Shown one piece after another: positions 7,344-15,176 of a stretch of 27,004 nt of DNA (position 1 is the first letter of the stretch; each line of letters opens with the position of its first letter). The position numbers and the translations under genes are program-made. Below the pieces are notes generated by a model that saw nothing but the letters and a program-made list of their open reading frames with translations, did no database searches and was not told the DNA's origin. The stretch covers positions 1 through 27,004 of the forward strand of contig JAHHSS010000009.1 of assembly GCA_020025095.1 (NCBI GenBank). The letters are read 5' to 3'. Source of the stretch: Peptostreptococcus sp. GTDB taxonomy: Bacteria; Bacillota; Clostridia; Peptostreptococcales; Peptostreptococcaceae.

Positions 7344-8612
7344 TTATTTTAGGAAACCTTGATAATTCTTCATTACAAGATTTGACTCCAACTGTCTCTT
7401 AAGCTCTAATGCAACACCGACTACGATAAGAAGTGATGTACCACCAAAGTTCACCGGTATGTGCATATAGTGTGTGATCAACGCTGGTATTAAAGCCATA
7501 ATACCTAAGAACGCTGCACCTACTATAGTTAACTTAGATAGTATTCCGTTTAAATATTTTTCCGTTGGTTTTCCAGGCCTAATTCCTGGTATAAATCCAC
7601 CACTGTTCTTCATATTCTTTGTAATATCTTCAGTATTGAAAGATATTGTGTTATAGAAATAAGAGAATAGTATAATAAGAACTATTTCTATAGATCTATA
7701 AGTCCAGAACCCTTTACTAGTTGAAAGGTTGAAGAAAGCGTTGACTGCTTGTTGAACCTTAGGTCCACCAAGTAAAGCAATTGTCTGTGGAAGAGCAAGT
7801 ATTGAACTTGCAAATATGATTGGCATAACACCAGATTGGTTAACCTTCATTGGTATGTGTGAGCTTTCTCCACCATACATCTTTCTTCCAACAACACGCT
7901 TAGCATATTGAACAGGTATTTTTCTTGTAGATTCATTGATAAATGTTACCCCTGTAATTGTAAGAAGTATTACAACTACCACAGCTGTTACTGCTGGCCA
8001 GTGAAGCTGTCCCGCTGCAACTTTCTGATGAATAGCAATACCATCAACAGGCAATCTTGAAATAATACCTATGAATATAATCACGGAACTTCCGTTTCCT
8101 ATTCCTTTTTCAGTTATTCTATCACCTAACCACATAACCATCATACTTCCTGCAACTAAGGTTAATATTACAGTTATAAGGAAGAATGGGCTGTTTACCT
8201 TCAGAGCTCCTCTTACTATTCCAAGTGTTATACCTAATGCCTGAATTATTGCAAGAGCAAGAGCCGTCATTCTAGTATACTTGCTTATTTTCTTCTTTCC
8301 TTCTTCTCCAGACTTTTGAAGCTCTTTCAAACTTTCAAACCCTGCTTGAAGAAGCTGTATGATGATAGAAGCCGTAATGTATGGCCCAATTCCTAGAGCA
8401 AATATCGTAAAGTTACTGAATGCTCCTCCTGAAAACATATTGTACAGACCAAGTAAAGAATTGTTCGCAACCATCTTTTGTATGATTGAAGTATCTATAC
8501 CTGGAACAGGAATTGTAGTACCCATTCTAAATACTACTACCATTAAGAAAGTAAATATTATTTTCTTTCTAATTTCTTTAACATGAAAAGCTTGCTTTAA
8601 CTTTTTAATCAA
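7344..8612 (-). CDS. secY: Protein translocase subunit SecY
   Basis: Central channel of the Sec translocon in the cytoplasmic membrane, working with SecE, SecG and SecA. At 422 residues with about ten hydrophobic segments it is of normal length. Family signatures include TIPVPGIDTS near the N-terminus, the plug-region FSGGAFSNFTIFALGIGPYI, GIGNGSSVIIF, and IPGIRPGKPT before TM9. The start codon is TTG at 8612 (M-I-K-K-L-K), preceded by AAGGGGTGAT at good spacing; no better ATG is nearby. It sits in the spc section between rplO and adk. Confidence 0.97.
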   Translation of the reverse strand: MIKKLKQAFHVKEIRKKIIFTFLMVVVFRMGTTIPVPGIDTSIIQKMVANNSLLGLYNMFSGGAFSNFTIFALGIGPYITASIIIQLLQAGFESLKELQKSGEEGKKKISKYTRMTALALAIIQALGITLGIVRGALKVNSPFFLITVILTLVAGSMMVMWLGDRITEKGIGNGSSVIIFIGIISRLPVDGIAIHQKVAAGQLHWPAVTAVVVVILLTITGVTFINESTRKIPVQYAKRVVGRKMYGGESSHIPMKVNQSGVMPIIFASSILALPQTIALLGGPKVQQAVNAFFNLSTSKGFWTYRSIEIVLIILFSYFYNTISFNTEDITKNMKNSGGFIPGIRPGKPTEKYLNGILSKLTIVGAAFLGIMALIPALITHYMHIPVNFGGTSLLIVVGVALELKRQLESNLVMKNYQGFLK

Positions 8613-8642
8613 TATTAATCACCCCTTTTTAAAATATAGTGA

Positions 8643-9086
8643 TTAAACTTCTTCTACTTGTCCACCAGCGTTTACTATTTTTTCTTTTGCAGATCCTGTG
8701 AACTTAGCAGCCTTAACTGTTAAAGCCTTTTCTAAGTTACCATTTCCTAAGATCTTTATACCGTCTTTTTCTATCTTAGATATTACCTTGCTGCTCTTTA
8801 ATAATTCAGCATCAACAACTGTTCCAGCTTCAAATCTGTTTAGTGTTTCAACATTAACTATTGAATATTCCTTCTTGAATATGTTTGTGAAACCTCTCTT
8901 AGGTAATCTTCTAGCAAGTGGCATCTGTCCACCTTCGAATCCTACTCTAACTCCTCCGCCAGATCTTGACCACTGACCTTTCTGACCACGACCAGATGTC
9001 TTACCCTGTCCAGTTGCAGTACCTCTACCTAGTCTTCTCTTTGACTTTACAGCACCCTTGGCAGGTTTTAACTCATGTAACTTCAT
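8643..9086 (-). CDS. rplO: 50S ribosomal protein L15 (uL15)
   Basis: Late-assembly large-subunit protein. The 147 residues begin MKLHELKPAKG and have the Gly/Arg-rich extension GRGTATGQGKTSGRGQKG that threads into 23S rRNA, then a globular C-terminal half ending FTGSAKEKIVNAGG. The start is the ATG at 9086, 11 nt after AGGAGG. A GTG 12 nt further upstream is part of the Shine-Dalgarno sequence itself and is rejected. It lies 30 nt before secY. Confidence 0.97.
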   Translation of the reverse strand: MKLHELKPAKGAVKSKRRLGRGTATGQGKTSGRGQKGQWSRSGGGVRVGFEGGQMPLARRLPKRGFTNIFKKEYSIVNVETLNRFEAGTVVDAELLKSSKVISKIEKDGIKILGNGNLEKALTVKAAKFTGSAKEKIVNAGGQVEEV

Positions 9087-9119
9087 ACTCTGTCGCACCT
9101 CCTTCTTAAAATAAAACTA

Positions 9120-9305
9120 TTATTCTGCTATTTCTGTTACTTCAACAAGGTGACTTACCTTATTGATCATTCCTCTTATTTGAGCGTTATCTTCCTTAAC
9201 GATTACTGCTTCTCTCTTCTTAAGACCAAGAGCTTCTATAGTCTTTCTCTGATTAGGATTAGTTCCTATAACGCTTCTAACTAACTTTATCTGTATCTTA
9301 GACAT
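9120..9305 (-). CDS. rpmD: 50S ribosomal protein L30 (uL30)
   Basis: A 61-residue large-subunit protein of the short bacterial type. It shows the usual KIQIKLVRSVIGTNPNQRKT start, LGLKKREAVIV and the C-terminal RGMINKVSHLVEV. The start is ATG after TAGGAGGG. It sits between rpsE and rplO with gaps of 18 and 33 nt. Confidence 0.96.
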   Translation of the reverse strand: MSKIQIKLVRSVIGTNPNQRKTIEALGLKKREAVIVKEDNAQIRGMINKVSHLVEVTEIAE

Positions 9306-9323
9306 TTTGAACCCTCCTATCTA

Positions 9324-9833
9324 TTATCCAAGTAGATCTTCTACTTTCTTTCCTCTTAATCTAGCAATAGACTCTGCAGTCTTAAGTTCCTTAAGACCAG
9401 CTATTGTAGCATTAACCATATTTCTTGGATTGTTTGAACCAGTTGACTTAGCTCTAACGTCCATAACTCCTGCTAATTCTAGTACGGCTCTGACTGGACC
9501 ACCAGCTAGGACTCCTGTACCCTTTCTAGCAGGCATTAATAATATATTTCCTGCACCAAAGTGACCAGTTACCTGATGAGGTAATGTAGTTCCAACTCTT
9601 GGTACTTCTATTAAATTCTTCTTAGCGTCTTCTACTGCCTTCTTTATTGCATCTGGAACTTCTGTTGCTTTACCAGATCCTATACCTACGTGTCCGTTGC
9701 CGTCTCCAACAACTACTAAAGCGGCGAATCTAAAGTTTCTACCACCCTTAACAACCTTAGCAACACGTCTAACTTCAATTACTCTCTCTTCTATATCGAA
9801 TTGAGATGCATCTATAGGTTTTCTATGTAGCAT
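9324..9833 (-). CDS. rpsE: 30S ribosomal protein S5 (uS5)
   Basis: Small-subunit protein near the mRNA entry channel, involved in decoding fidelity. The 169 residues have the N-terminal dsRNA-binding-like domain with VKGGRNFRFAALVVVGDGNG and the C-terminal domain with GTGVLAGGPVRAVLELAG and SNNPRNMVNATI. The start is ATG after AAGGAGGA. It lies 19 nt after rplR. Confidence 0.98.
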   Translation of the reverse strand: MLHRKPIDASQFDIEERVIEVRRVAKVVKGGRNFRFAALVVVGDGNGHVGIGSGKATEVPDAIKKAVEDAKKNLIEVPRVGTTLPHQVTGHFGAGNILLMPARKGTGVLAGGPVRAVLELAGVMDVRAKSTGSNNPRNMVNATIAGLKELKTAESIARLRGKKVEDLLG

Positions 9834-9852
9834 ATTCTTCCTCCTTCTTTAA

Positions 9853-10221
9853 TTAGAACTTAAGACCAGCTTCTCTTGCACCTTCAGCTAGTTCTAATAC
9901 TCTACCATGGTATATATATCCACCTCTATCGAATACAACTTCAGTTATACCCTTTTCAGCGGCCTTCTTTGCTACTAGTTCTCCAACTTTTCTAGCAGCT
10001 TCTTTGTTTCCTGTGTAAGATACATCGCCCTTTATAGCATCTTCAAGTGATGAAGCAGCTACAAGTGTTACTCTGTTTACATCATCTATTATCTGAGCGT
10101 ATATATTCTTAGAACTTCTGAATACACTTAGTCTTGGTCTTTCAGGTGTTCCTGTTACTTTTCTTCTTACTCTCTTATGTCTTGCAATTCTGTTTGCATT
10201 CTTATCTATCTTCTTGAACAT
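9853..10221 (-). CDS. rplR: 50S ribosomal protein L18 (uL18)
   Basis: 5S rRNA-binding protein of the central protuberance. The 122 residues contain ARHKRVRRKVTGTPERPRL, then SVFRSSKNIYAQIIDD, and the C-terminal VFDRGGYIYHGRVLELAEGA that contacts 5S rRNA. The start is ATG after AAAGGAGTGA. It lies 25 nt after rplF. Confidence 0.98.
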   Translation of the reverse strand: MFKKIDKNANRIARHKRVRRKVTGTPERPRLSVFRSSKNIYAQIIDDVNRVTLVAASSLEDAIKGDVSYTGNKEAARKVGELVAKKAAEKGITEVVFDRGGYIYHGRVLELAEGAREAGLKF

Positions 10222-10246
10222 AAGTATTCACTCCTTTCGTCAATTT

Positions 10247-10789
10247 TTACTTCTTACCAGTCTTACCTTCCTTACGTATAATACGTTCGTCAGCATACTT
10301 AATACCCTTGCCCTTGTATGGTTCAGGCTTTCTCCAAGCTCTGATCTTAGCTGCATAGTTACCTACTGCCTGCTTGTCAGCACCCTTTACTATTATTTCT
10401 AACTGGTTAGGAACTTCAGTAGTGATACCTTCTGGATCTTCCATTTCTACTGGATGAGAGAATCCAAGATTCATAACTAGCTTCTTGCCCTGCTTCTGAC
10501 ATCTATAACCAACACCGTTAACTTCTAGCTTCTTTTCGAAACCTTCAGATACACCTACTACCATGTTGTTTATAAGTGTTCTAGTAAGACCGTGAAGACT
10601 CTTATGCTTCTTATTTTCTGTAGGTCTTTCAACTACTATAGTGTTCTCTTCCTTCTTTATTATCATTTCGTTACTTAATTCTTCTGTTAATGTTCCCTTT
10701 GGACCTTTTACAGTTACTACATTACTATCTGATATAGTAACGTCTACACCTGCAGGAACTTCAATTGGCTTTAAACCTATTCTTGACAT
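10247..10789 (-). CDS. rplF: 50S ribosomal protein L6 (uL6)
   Basis: Large-subunit protein near the GTPase-associated centre. Its 180 residues make two related domains: an N-terminal one starting SRIGLKPIEVPAGV with TVKGPKGTL, and a C-terminal one with GYRCQKQGKKLVMNLGFSHP and the signature KPEPYKGKGIKY. The start is ATG after AAGGAGGTG. It lies 28 nt after rpsH. Confidence 0.98.
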   Translation of the reverse strand: MSRIGLKPIEVPAGVDVTISDSNVVTVKGPKGTLTEELSNEMIIKKEENTIVVERPTENKKHKSLHGLTRTLINNMVVGVSEGFEKKLEVNGVGYRCQKQGKKLVMNLGFSHPVEMEDPEGITTEVPNQLEIIVKGADKQAVGNYAAKIRAWRKPEPYKGKGIKYADERIIRKEGKTGKK

Positions 10790-10817
10790 TATTACACCTC
10801 CTTGCGTATAAGAAATT

Positions 10818-11216
10818 TTACCAAACGTAGCAGATTACTTCTCCACCAACTTTATTTTGTCTTGCTTGCTTATCAGTGAATATACCCTTTGAAGTAGATA
10901 CTATTGCTATACCTAATCCGTTTAATACCTTTGGTATTTCTTCTGAATTTGCATATATTCTCATTCCTGGCTTAGAGATTCTCTTTAATCCAGAGATAAC
11001 TCTTTCACCTTCTTGTCCGTACTTAAGCTGTATTCTTATTATTCCCTGCTTACCATCTTCTATTACATCGTAACCTCTTATGAATCCTTCTTCAAGAAGT
11101 ATTCTAGCGATTTCTTTCTTTATATTAGAAGCAGGAACATCTACAGTTTCATGCTTTACAGAATTAGCGTTTCTTACTCTTGTAAGCATATCTGCGATTG
11201 GATCTGTCATTGTCAT
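10818..11216 (-). CDS. rpsH: 30S ribosomal protein S8 (uS8)
   Basis: Primary 16S rRNA-binding protein of the central domain; in E. coli it also represses the spc operon, but no matching site was checked here. The 132 residues carry DPIADMLTRVRNA, KPGMRIYANSEEIPKVLNGLG and the C-terminal GGEVICYVW. There are two close ATG codons (MTMTD); the first is used because AAGGAGGA lies at the better distance from it. It lies 40 nt after rpsN. Confidence 0.98.
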   Translation of the reverse strand: MTMTDPIADMLTRVRNANSVKHETVDVPASNIKKEIARILLEEGFIRGYDVIEDGKQGIIRIQLKYGQEGERVISGLKRISKPGMRIYANSEEIPKVLNGLGIAIVSTSKGIFTDKQARQNKVGGEVICYVW

Positions 11217-11256
11217 AATTTAAATCCTCCTTCCGATTTATCTATCTATATAAATT

Positions 11257-11442
11257 TTACCAACTTGCTTTTCTTACTCCTGGTAACTGTCCCTTATATG
11301 CTAGTTCTCTAAAACATATACGGCATATACCGAAGTCCTTTAAAACTGAATGTGGTCTTCCACATATTGAACATCTTGAATATTCTCTAGTCTTATATTT
11401 CTGCTTTCTCTGCTGTTTAACTTTTATTGCTTTTCTAGCCAC
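11257..11442 (-). CDS. rpsN: 30S ribosomal protein S14 type Z (uS14)
   Basis: A 61-residue zinc-binding form of S14 in the small-subunit head. The two CxxC pairs CSICGRPHSVLKDFGICRIC are intact, marking the zinc-dependent type rather than the longer cysteine-free paralogue. The start codon is GTG at 11442 (GTG GCT AGA), preceded by AAAGGAGGG. It lies 17 nt after rplE. Confidence 0.97.
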   Translation of the reverse strand: MARKAIKVKQQRKQKYKTREYSRCSICGRPHSVLKDFGICRICFRELAYKGQLPGVRKASW

Positions 11443-11459
11443 GTGAATCCCTCCTTTAC

Positions 11460-12002
11460 CTACTTAGAAAATGGCATTCCTAATAATTTTATTAGTTCAC
11501 GAGCTTCTTCGTCTGTCTTTGCAGTTGTTACGAAGATTATGTCCATACCTCTTACCTTGTCAACCTTATCGTATTCGATTTCTGGGAATATAAGCTGTTC
11601 CTTTATTCCTAGGGCATAGTTACCTCTTCCATCAAATGAATTAGGGTTAACACCTCTAAAGTCTCTAACTCTTGGTAAAGAAACTGAAACAAGCTTGTCC
11701 ATGAAATAGAACATCTTATCCCCTCTTAGAGTAACCTTAGTTCCTATTGGCATACCTTCTCTTAACTTGAAGTTCGCTACTGACTTTCTAGCTCTTGTTA
11801 TAACTGGTTTCTGTCCTGAGATTATTTCTAATTCTTCTATTGCCTTTTCTAAAGCCTTAGAGTTGTCCTTAGAATCTCCAGCACCTATGTTTATAACTAT
11901 CTTATCAAGCTTAGGTATCTCCATAATATTTTTATATCCAAATTTCTCCATTAACGCTGGAGCTACTTCCTTATTATACTTTTCCTGTAATCTTGAAGCC
12001 AT
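11460..12002 (-). CDS. rplE: 50S ribosomal protein L5 (uL5)
   Basis: 5S rRNA-binding protein of the central protuberance that reaches the small-subunit head. The 180 residues include KIVINIGAGDSKDN, GQKPVITRARKSVANFKLR, the signature LPRVRDFRGVNPNSFDGRG and the end GMDIIFVTTAKTDEEARELI. The start is ATG after AAAGGAGGT. It lies 29 nt after rplX. Confidence 0.98.
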   Translation of the reverse strand: MASRLQEKYNKEVAPALMEKFGYKNIMEIPKLDKIVINIGAGDSKDNSKALEKAIEELEIISGQKPVITRARKSVANFKLREGMPIGTKVTLRGDKMFYFMDKLVSVSLPRVRDFRGVNPNSFDGRGNYALGIKEQLIFPEIEYDKVDKVRGMDIIFVTTAKTDEEARELIKLLGMPFSK

Positions 12003-12031
12003 TATACTACCTCCTTTCGACCGTTTTTATT

Positions 12032-12340
12032 TTATAATTCTTTTCCGCTCTTAGCTGATACTCTTACCTTTTTTCCGTCTTTTACTTCGTATCTAACTCT
12101 TACACCCTTATTTACTTCTGGGTCAAATGGCATTACATTTGATATATGTATAGGAGCTTCCTTAGTTGTTATTCCGCCCTGTGGGTTAGTAGCAGACTGC
12201 TTATTGTGCTTAGTTACTATGTTTACACCTTCAACTAAAACTCTATTGTTTTTAGCATCAACGTTTAGTACTAAACCTTTCTTGCCCTTATCCTTACCTG
12301 CTATAACTACTACAGTATCGCCTTTCTTTACGCGCATCAT
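12032..12340 (-). CDS. rplX: 50S ribosomal protein L24 (uL24)
   Basis: Assembly-initiating large-subunit protein. The 102 residues start with the KOW motif KKGDTVVVIAGKDKGKKGLV and continue to the HNKQSATNPQGGI and KDGKKVRVSAKSG segments. Two consecutive ATG codons (Met-Met-Arg) lie 10 and 13 nt after GGAGGTG; either could be used. It lies 25 nt after rplN. Confidence 0.97.
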   Translation of the reverse strand: MMRVKKGDTVVVIAGKDKGKKGLVLNVDAKNNRVLVEGVNIVTKHNKQSATNPQGGITTKEAPIHISNVMPFDPEVNKGVRVRYEVKDGKKVRVSAKSGKEL

Positions 12341-12365
12341 CGATCTATTGCACCTCCTCCATTAA

Positions 12366-12734
12366 TTATAGTACTTCTGGAGCAAGAGATACTATCTTCA
12401 TATAATCGTTGTCTCTTAACTCTCTCGCAACAGGTCCAAATATACGAGTACCTACTGGTGTCTTATCGTCCTTTATTATAACCGCAGCATTTTCATCAAA
12501 TGAAATGTAGCTACCGTCTTCACGTCTCATTCCCTGCTTGCTTCTAACTACAACAGCTTTTACTACTTTACCTTTTTTTACAACTCCGCCTGGTGTTGCA
12601 CTTTTAACTGTCGCAACTATCACGTCACCTATGTTGGCGTACTTTCTTCTAGTACCGCCAAGAACACGTATGCATAAAAGTTCTCTAGCACCTGAGTTAT
12701 CAGCTACTTTTAAACGTGTTTCCTGCTGTATCAT
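12366..12734 (-). CDS. rplN: 50S ribosomal protein L14 (uL14)
   Basis: Large-subunit interface protein forming bridges with 16S rRNA and the docking surface for RsfS. The 122 residues show LKVADNSGARELLCIRV, then GDVIVATVKSATPGG and GTRIFGPVARELRD. The start is ATG after AAGGAGGA. It lies 25 nt after rpsQ. Confidence 0.98.
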   Translation of the reverse strand: MIQQETRLKVADNSGARELLCIRVLGGTRRKYANIGDVIVATVKSATPGGVVKKGKVVKAVVVRSKQGMRREDGSYISFDENAAVIIKDDKTPVGTRIFGPVARELRDNDYMKIVSLAPEVL

Positions 12735-12759
12735 CGCAATTCCTCCTTCTTGATAAAAA

Positions 12760-13014
12760 CTATTTTACCTTTTCTACTATTTCAACTACTCTAAATCTCT
12801 TGTCCTTAGATAAAGGTCTAGTTTCCATTATTCTTACTCTATCACCTATATTACACATGTTCATTTCATCATGAGCCTTGTACTTCTTAGTTCTCTTTAC
12901 ACGCTTGTTGTACAGTGGATGTCTTACGAAATCTTCACATGCTACAACAACTGTCTTGTCCATCTTGTCACTAACAACACGGCCAACTCTAACTTTTCTT
13001 CTATTTCTTTCCAT
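12760..13014 (-). CDS. rpsQ: 30S ribosomal protein S17 (uS17)
   Basis: Primary 16S rRNA-binding OB-fold protein of the 5' domain. The 84 residues contain GRVVSDKMDKTVVV, then HPLYNKRVKRTKKYKAHDE and IMETRPLSKDKRFRVVEIVE. The start chosen is the ATG at 13014, preceded by AAGGAGGC at normal spacing. An upstream TTG at 13038 would translate through the Shine-Dalgarno sequence and is rejected. Confidence 0.97.
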   Translation of the reverse strand: MERNRRKVRVGRVVSDKMDKTVVVACEDFVRHPLYNKRVKRTKKYKAHDEMNMCNIGDRVRIMETRPLSKDKRFRVVEIVEKVK

Positions 13015-13040
13015 GTTTATAAAGCCTCCTTCTTCCAATA

Positions 13041-13244
13041 TTAAGCTCTAGCTTCGTTTAACTTTCTTTCTGTAAGCACAGTCTTAACCTTTGCTATATC
13101 TTTCTTTACAGTCTTTATTCTAGCTGTATTCTGTAACTGACCAGTAGCTAATTGGAATCTTAAGCTAAATAATTCACTCTTGAATTCGTCTAATTTTGAT
13201 AATAATTCTTCAGTTGTTAGGTTTCTTAATTCTTTAGCTTTCAT
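13041..13244 (-). CDS. rpmC: 50S ribosomal protein L29 (uL29)
   Basis: A 67-residue helical hairpin protein at the tunnel exit, near where SRP and trigger factor dock. It shows MKAKELRNLTTEELLSKL and the signature FQLATGQLQNTARIKTVKK. The start chosen is the ATG at 13244, one base after the rplP stop codon and just after AGGTAGGTGA, so translation is probably coupled to rplP. A GTG 9 nt earlier lies inside the Shine-Dalgarno sequence. Confidence 0.95.
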   Translation of the reverse strand: MKAKELRNLTTEELLSKLDEFKSELFSLRFQLATGQLQNTARIKTVKKDIAKVKTVLTERKLNEARA

Positions 13245-13245
13245 C

Positions 13246-13674
13246 CTATTCACCTACCTTTTCTAAATCTTGTTTCTTAACAAACTTACACTTAATTGGT
13301 AGTTTGTGTGCAGCAAGTCTCATCGCTTCTCTTGCTTTTTCTTCTGGAACACCAGCTAGTTCGAACATTACTCTACCTGGCTTAACTATTGCTACCCAAT
13401 ATTCTGGAGCACCCTTACCAGCACCCATACGAGTTTCTGCAGGCTTTCTAGTTATTGGCTTATGTGGGAAGATCTTTATCCAAACCTTACCACCTCTTTT
13501 TATATATCTTGTCATCGCTATTCTGGCAGCTTCTATCTGGTTAGATGTAATCCAAGTTGGTTCTAAAGCAACTAAACCATATTCTCCATAAGTAACTTTA
13601 TTACCCTTATTAGCTTTACCAGTTAATCTACCTCTGTGAACTCTACGACGTTTTACTCTCTTTGGCATTAACAT
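13246..13674 (-). CDS. rplP: 50S ribosomal protein L16 (uL16)
   Basis: Large-subunit protein next to the A-site tRNA and peptidyl transferase centre. The 142 residues begin MLMPKRVKRRRVHRGR and show YIKRGGKVWIKIFPHKP, then TRMGAGKGAPEYWVAIVKPG. The start is ATG at 13674 after AAGGAGGA. It lies 35 nt after rpsC and is one base from rpmC. Confidence 0.98.
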   Translation of the reverse strand: MLMPKRVKRRRVHRGRLTGKANKGNKVTYGEYGLVALEPTWITSNQIEAARIAMTRYIKRGGKVWIKIFPHKPITRKPAETRMGAGKGAPEYWVAIVKPGRVMFELAGVPEEKAREAMRLAAHKLPIKCKFVKKQDLEKVGE

Positions 13675-13709
13675 GAGTTTGTTTCCTCCTTCCGAACTAA
13701 TTAATCCTA

Positions 13710-14477
13710 CTACTTAGATTCTCTCTTAGAATTTCTAGGACCTCTGTTATTGTTTCTTCCTCTTCTATCGTTGTTGTTTCTTCCTCTTCTGTTATCTCTC
13801 TTTCTTTCTGCCTTCTTTTCTTCTCTTTCAGTAGAGATATTTCTTCCTGGAAGAACTTCACCGTTGCATAACCAAACCTTTATACCTATCTTACCGTAAG
13901 TAGTGTTTGCTTCTGCAAAACCGTAATCTATATCTGATCTTAAAGTCTGTAGTGGAACATTTCCTTCACTATATCCTTCAGATCTAGCCATTTCTGCTCC
14001 ACCTAATCTACCAGATGCAAGTACCTTTATACCCTTTGCTCCTGATTTCATAGTTCTACCAACAGCCTGCTTCATAGCTCTTCTGAAAGCTATTCTTCTT
14101 TCTATTGCCTGTGCTATGTTTTCAGCTACTAACTGAGCATCTCTGTCTATATTTCTTACTTCTATTATATTTAATATAACCTTCTTACCAGTCATCTTTT
14201 CTAACTTAGCCTTAAGAGCTTCTATTTCAGCTCCTCCCTTACCTATTACAACACCTGGCTTTGCAACATGTAAGTCCATCTTTATCTTATTAGCAGATCT
14301 TTCTATTTCGATCTTAGCTAAGCCTGCTGAGTATAATTCTTTCTTTAAATAAGTTCTTAAATCATGATCTTCTTTTATGAACTCACCGAACTCTTTTCTA
14401 TCATTAGCGAACCATCTTGAGTCCCAATCTTTGATTACACCAACTCTAAAGCCGTGTGGATTTACCTTCTGACCCAT
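13710..14477 (-). CDS. rpsC: 30S ribosomal protein S3 (uS3)
   Basis: Small-subunit head protein at the mRNA entry, with helicase-type contacts. The N-terminal part (MGQKVNPHGFRVGVI) leads to a KH domain with GVVIGKGGAEIEAL and then the C-terminal domain with LGGAEMARSEGYSEGNVPLQ. Of 255 residues, about the last 40 form a low-complexity, Arg/Asn/Gly-rich tail with the unit RRGRNNND repeated. Variable basic tails are known for clostridial S3. The start is ATG after AAGGAGGG. Confidence 0.97.
   Translation of the reverse strand: MGQKVNPHGFRVGVIKDWDSRWFANDRKEFGEFIKEDHDLRTYLKKELYSAGLAKIEIERSANKIKMDLHVAKPGVVIGKGGAEIEALKAKLEKMTGKKVILNIIEVRNIDRDAQLVAENIAQAIERRIAFRRAMKQAVGRTMKSGAKGIKVLASGRLGGAEMARSEGYSEGNVPLQTLRSDIDYGFAEANTTYGKIGIKVWLCNGEVLPGRNISTEREEKKAERKRDNRRGRNNNDRRGRNNNRGPRNSKRESK
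13751..13790. repeat. 24-bp-period direct repeat inside rpsC
   Basis: TGTTTCTTCCTCTTCT occurs exactly at 13751-13766 and again at 13775-13790. The 24-bp period equals eight codons and encodes the repeated RGRNNN tail of S3. Such repeats can change copy number by slippage without shifting the frame. Confidence 0.75.
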
Positions 14478-14495
14478 TTGTGTCCCTCCTTCTTA

Positions 14496-14834
14496 TTAGT
14501 TTTCTCTCTCTTTTACAACTACCTCGATGTGAGATGTTCTTTTTCTTATTTCAGTAGCTCTACCCTGTGCTCTAGGCATAAATCTCTTCATTGTAGGCCC
14601 CTGATTTGCAACTATATGCGCTATATATAACTTATCTGCGTCCATTTCGTGGTTATTTTCAGCATTTGCAGCAGCTGACTTTATTACCTTTGATATAACT
14701 TCTGATGCATATCTTGGTGTAAACTTTAGTATAGCCAATGCTTCATTAACGTCTTTTCCTCTAACTAAGTCACATACCTGTCCAGCTTTTCTAGCAGATA
14801 TATGTACATATTTAGCTGTAGCTTTTGCTTCCAT
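14496..14834 (-). CDS. rplV: 50S ribosomal protein L22 (uL22)
   Basis: Large-subunit protein whose beta-hairpin lines the exit tunnel near the macrolide site. The 112 residues show SARKAGQVCDLVRGK, then LYIAHIVANQGPTMKRFMPR and the tip segment AQGRATEIRKRTSHIEVVV. No insertion or deletion is apparent in the loop by eye. The start is ATG after AAAGGAGGA. It lies 28 nt after rpsS. Confidence 0.98.
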   Translation of the reverse strand: MEAKATAKYVHISARKAGQVCDLVRGKDVNEALAILKFTPRYASEVISKVIKSAAANAENNHEMDADKLYIAHIVANQGPTMKRFMPRAQGRATEIRKRTSHIEVVVKEREN

Positions 14835-14862
14835 TTAAACTCCTCCTTTCACCTTCAATTAG

Positions 14863-15144
14863 TTATTTTCTCTTTGAAGATTTCTCATCGTCCTTATGAC
14901 CTCTAAAAGTTCTTGTAGGTACGAATTCTCCTAATTTATGTCCAACCATATCTTCTGTGATATATACTGGTATATGTCTTCTTCCATCATGAACTGCTAT
15001 AGTATGTTCAACGAACTGTGGGAATATTGTAGAAGTTCTTGACCAAGTCTTTATAACTTCCTTATTTCCGCTAGCATTCATAGCTTCAACCTTCTTTAAT
15101 AATCCTGCATGGACAAAAGGTCCCTTCTTTGTTGATCTTGACAT
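14863..15144 (-). CDS. rpsS: 30S ribosomal protein S19 (uS19)
   Basis: Small-subunit head protein that pairs with S13. The 93 residues begin SRSTKKGPFV and contain IKTWSRTSTIFPQFVEHTI, then GHKLGEFVPTRTFRGH. The start is ATG after AAGGAGGA. It lies 32 nt after rplB. Confidence 0.98.
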   Translation of the reverse strand: MSRSTKKGPFVHAGLLKKVEAMNASGNKEVIKTWSRTSTIFPQFVEHTIAVHDGRRHIPVYITEDMVGHKLGEFVPTRTFRGHKDDEKSSKRK

Positions 15145-15176
15145 TAATGTTCCTCCTTCCCGAGTTTATTAATATA

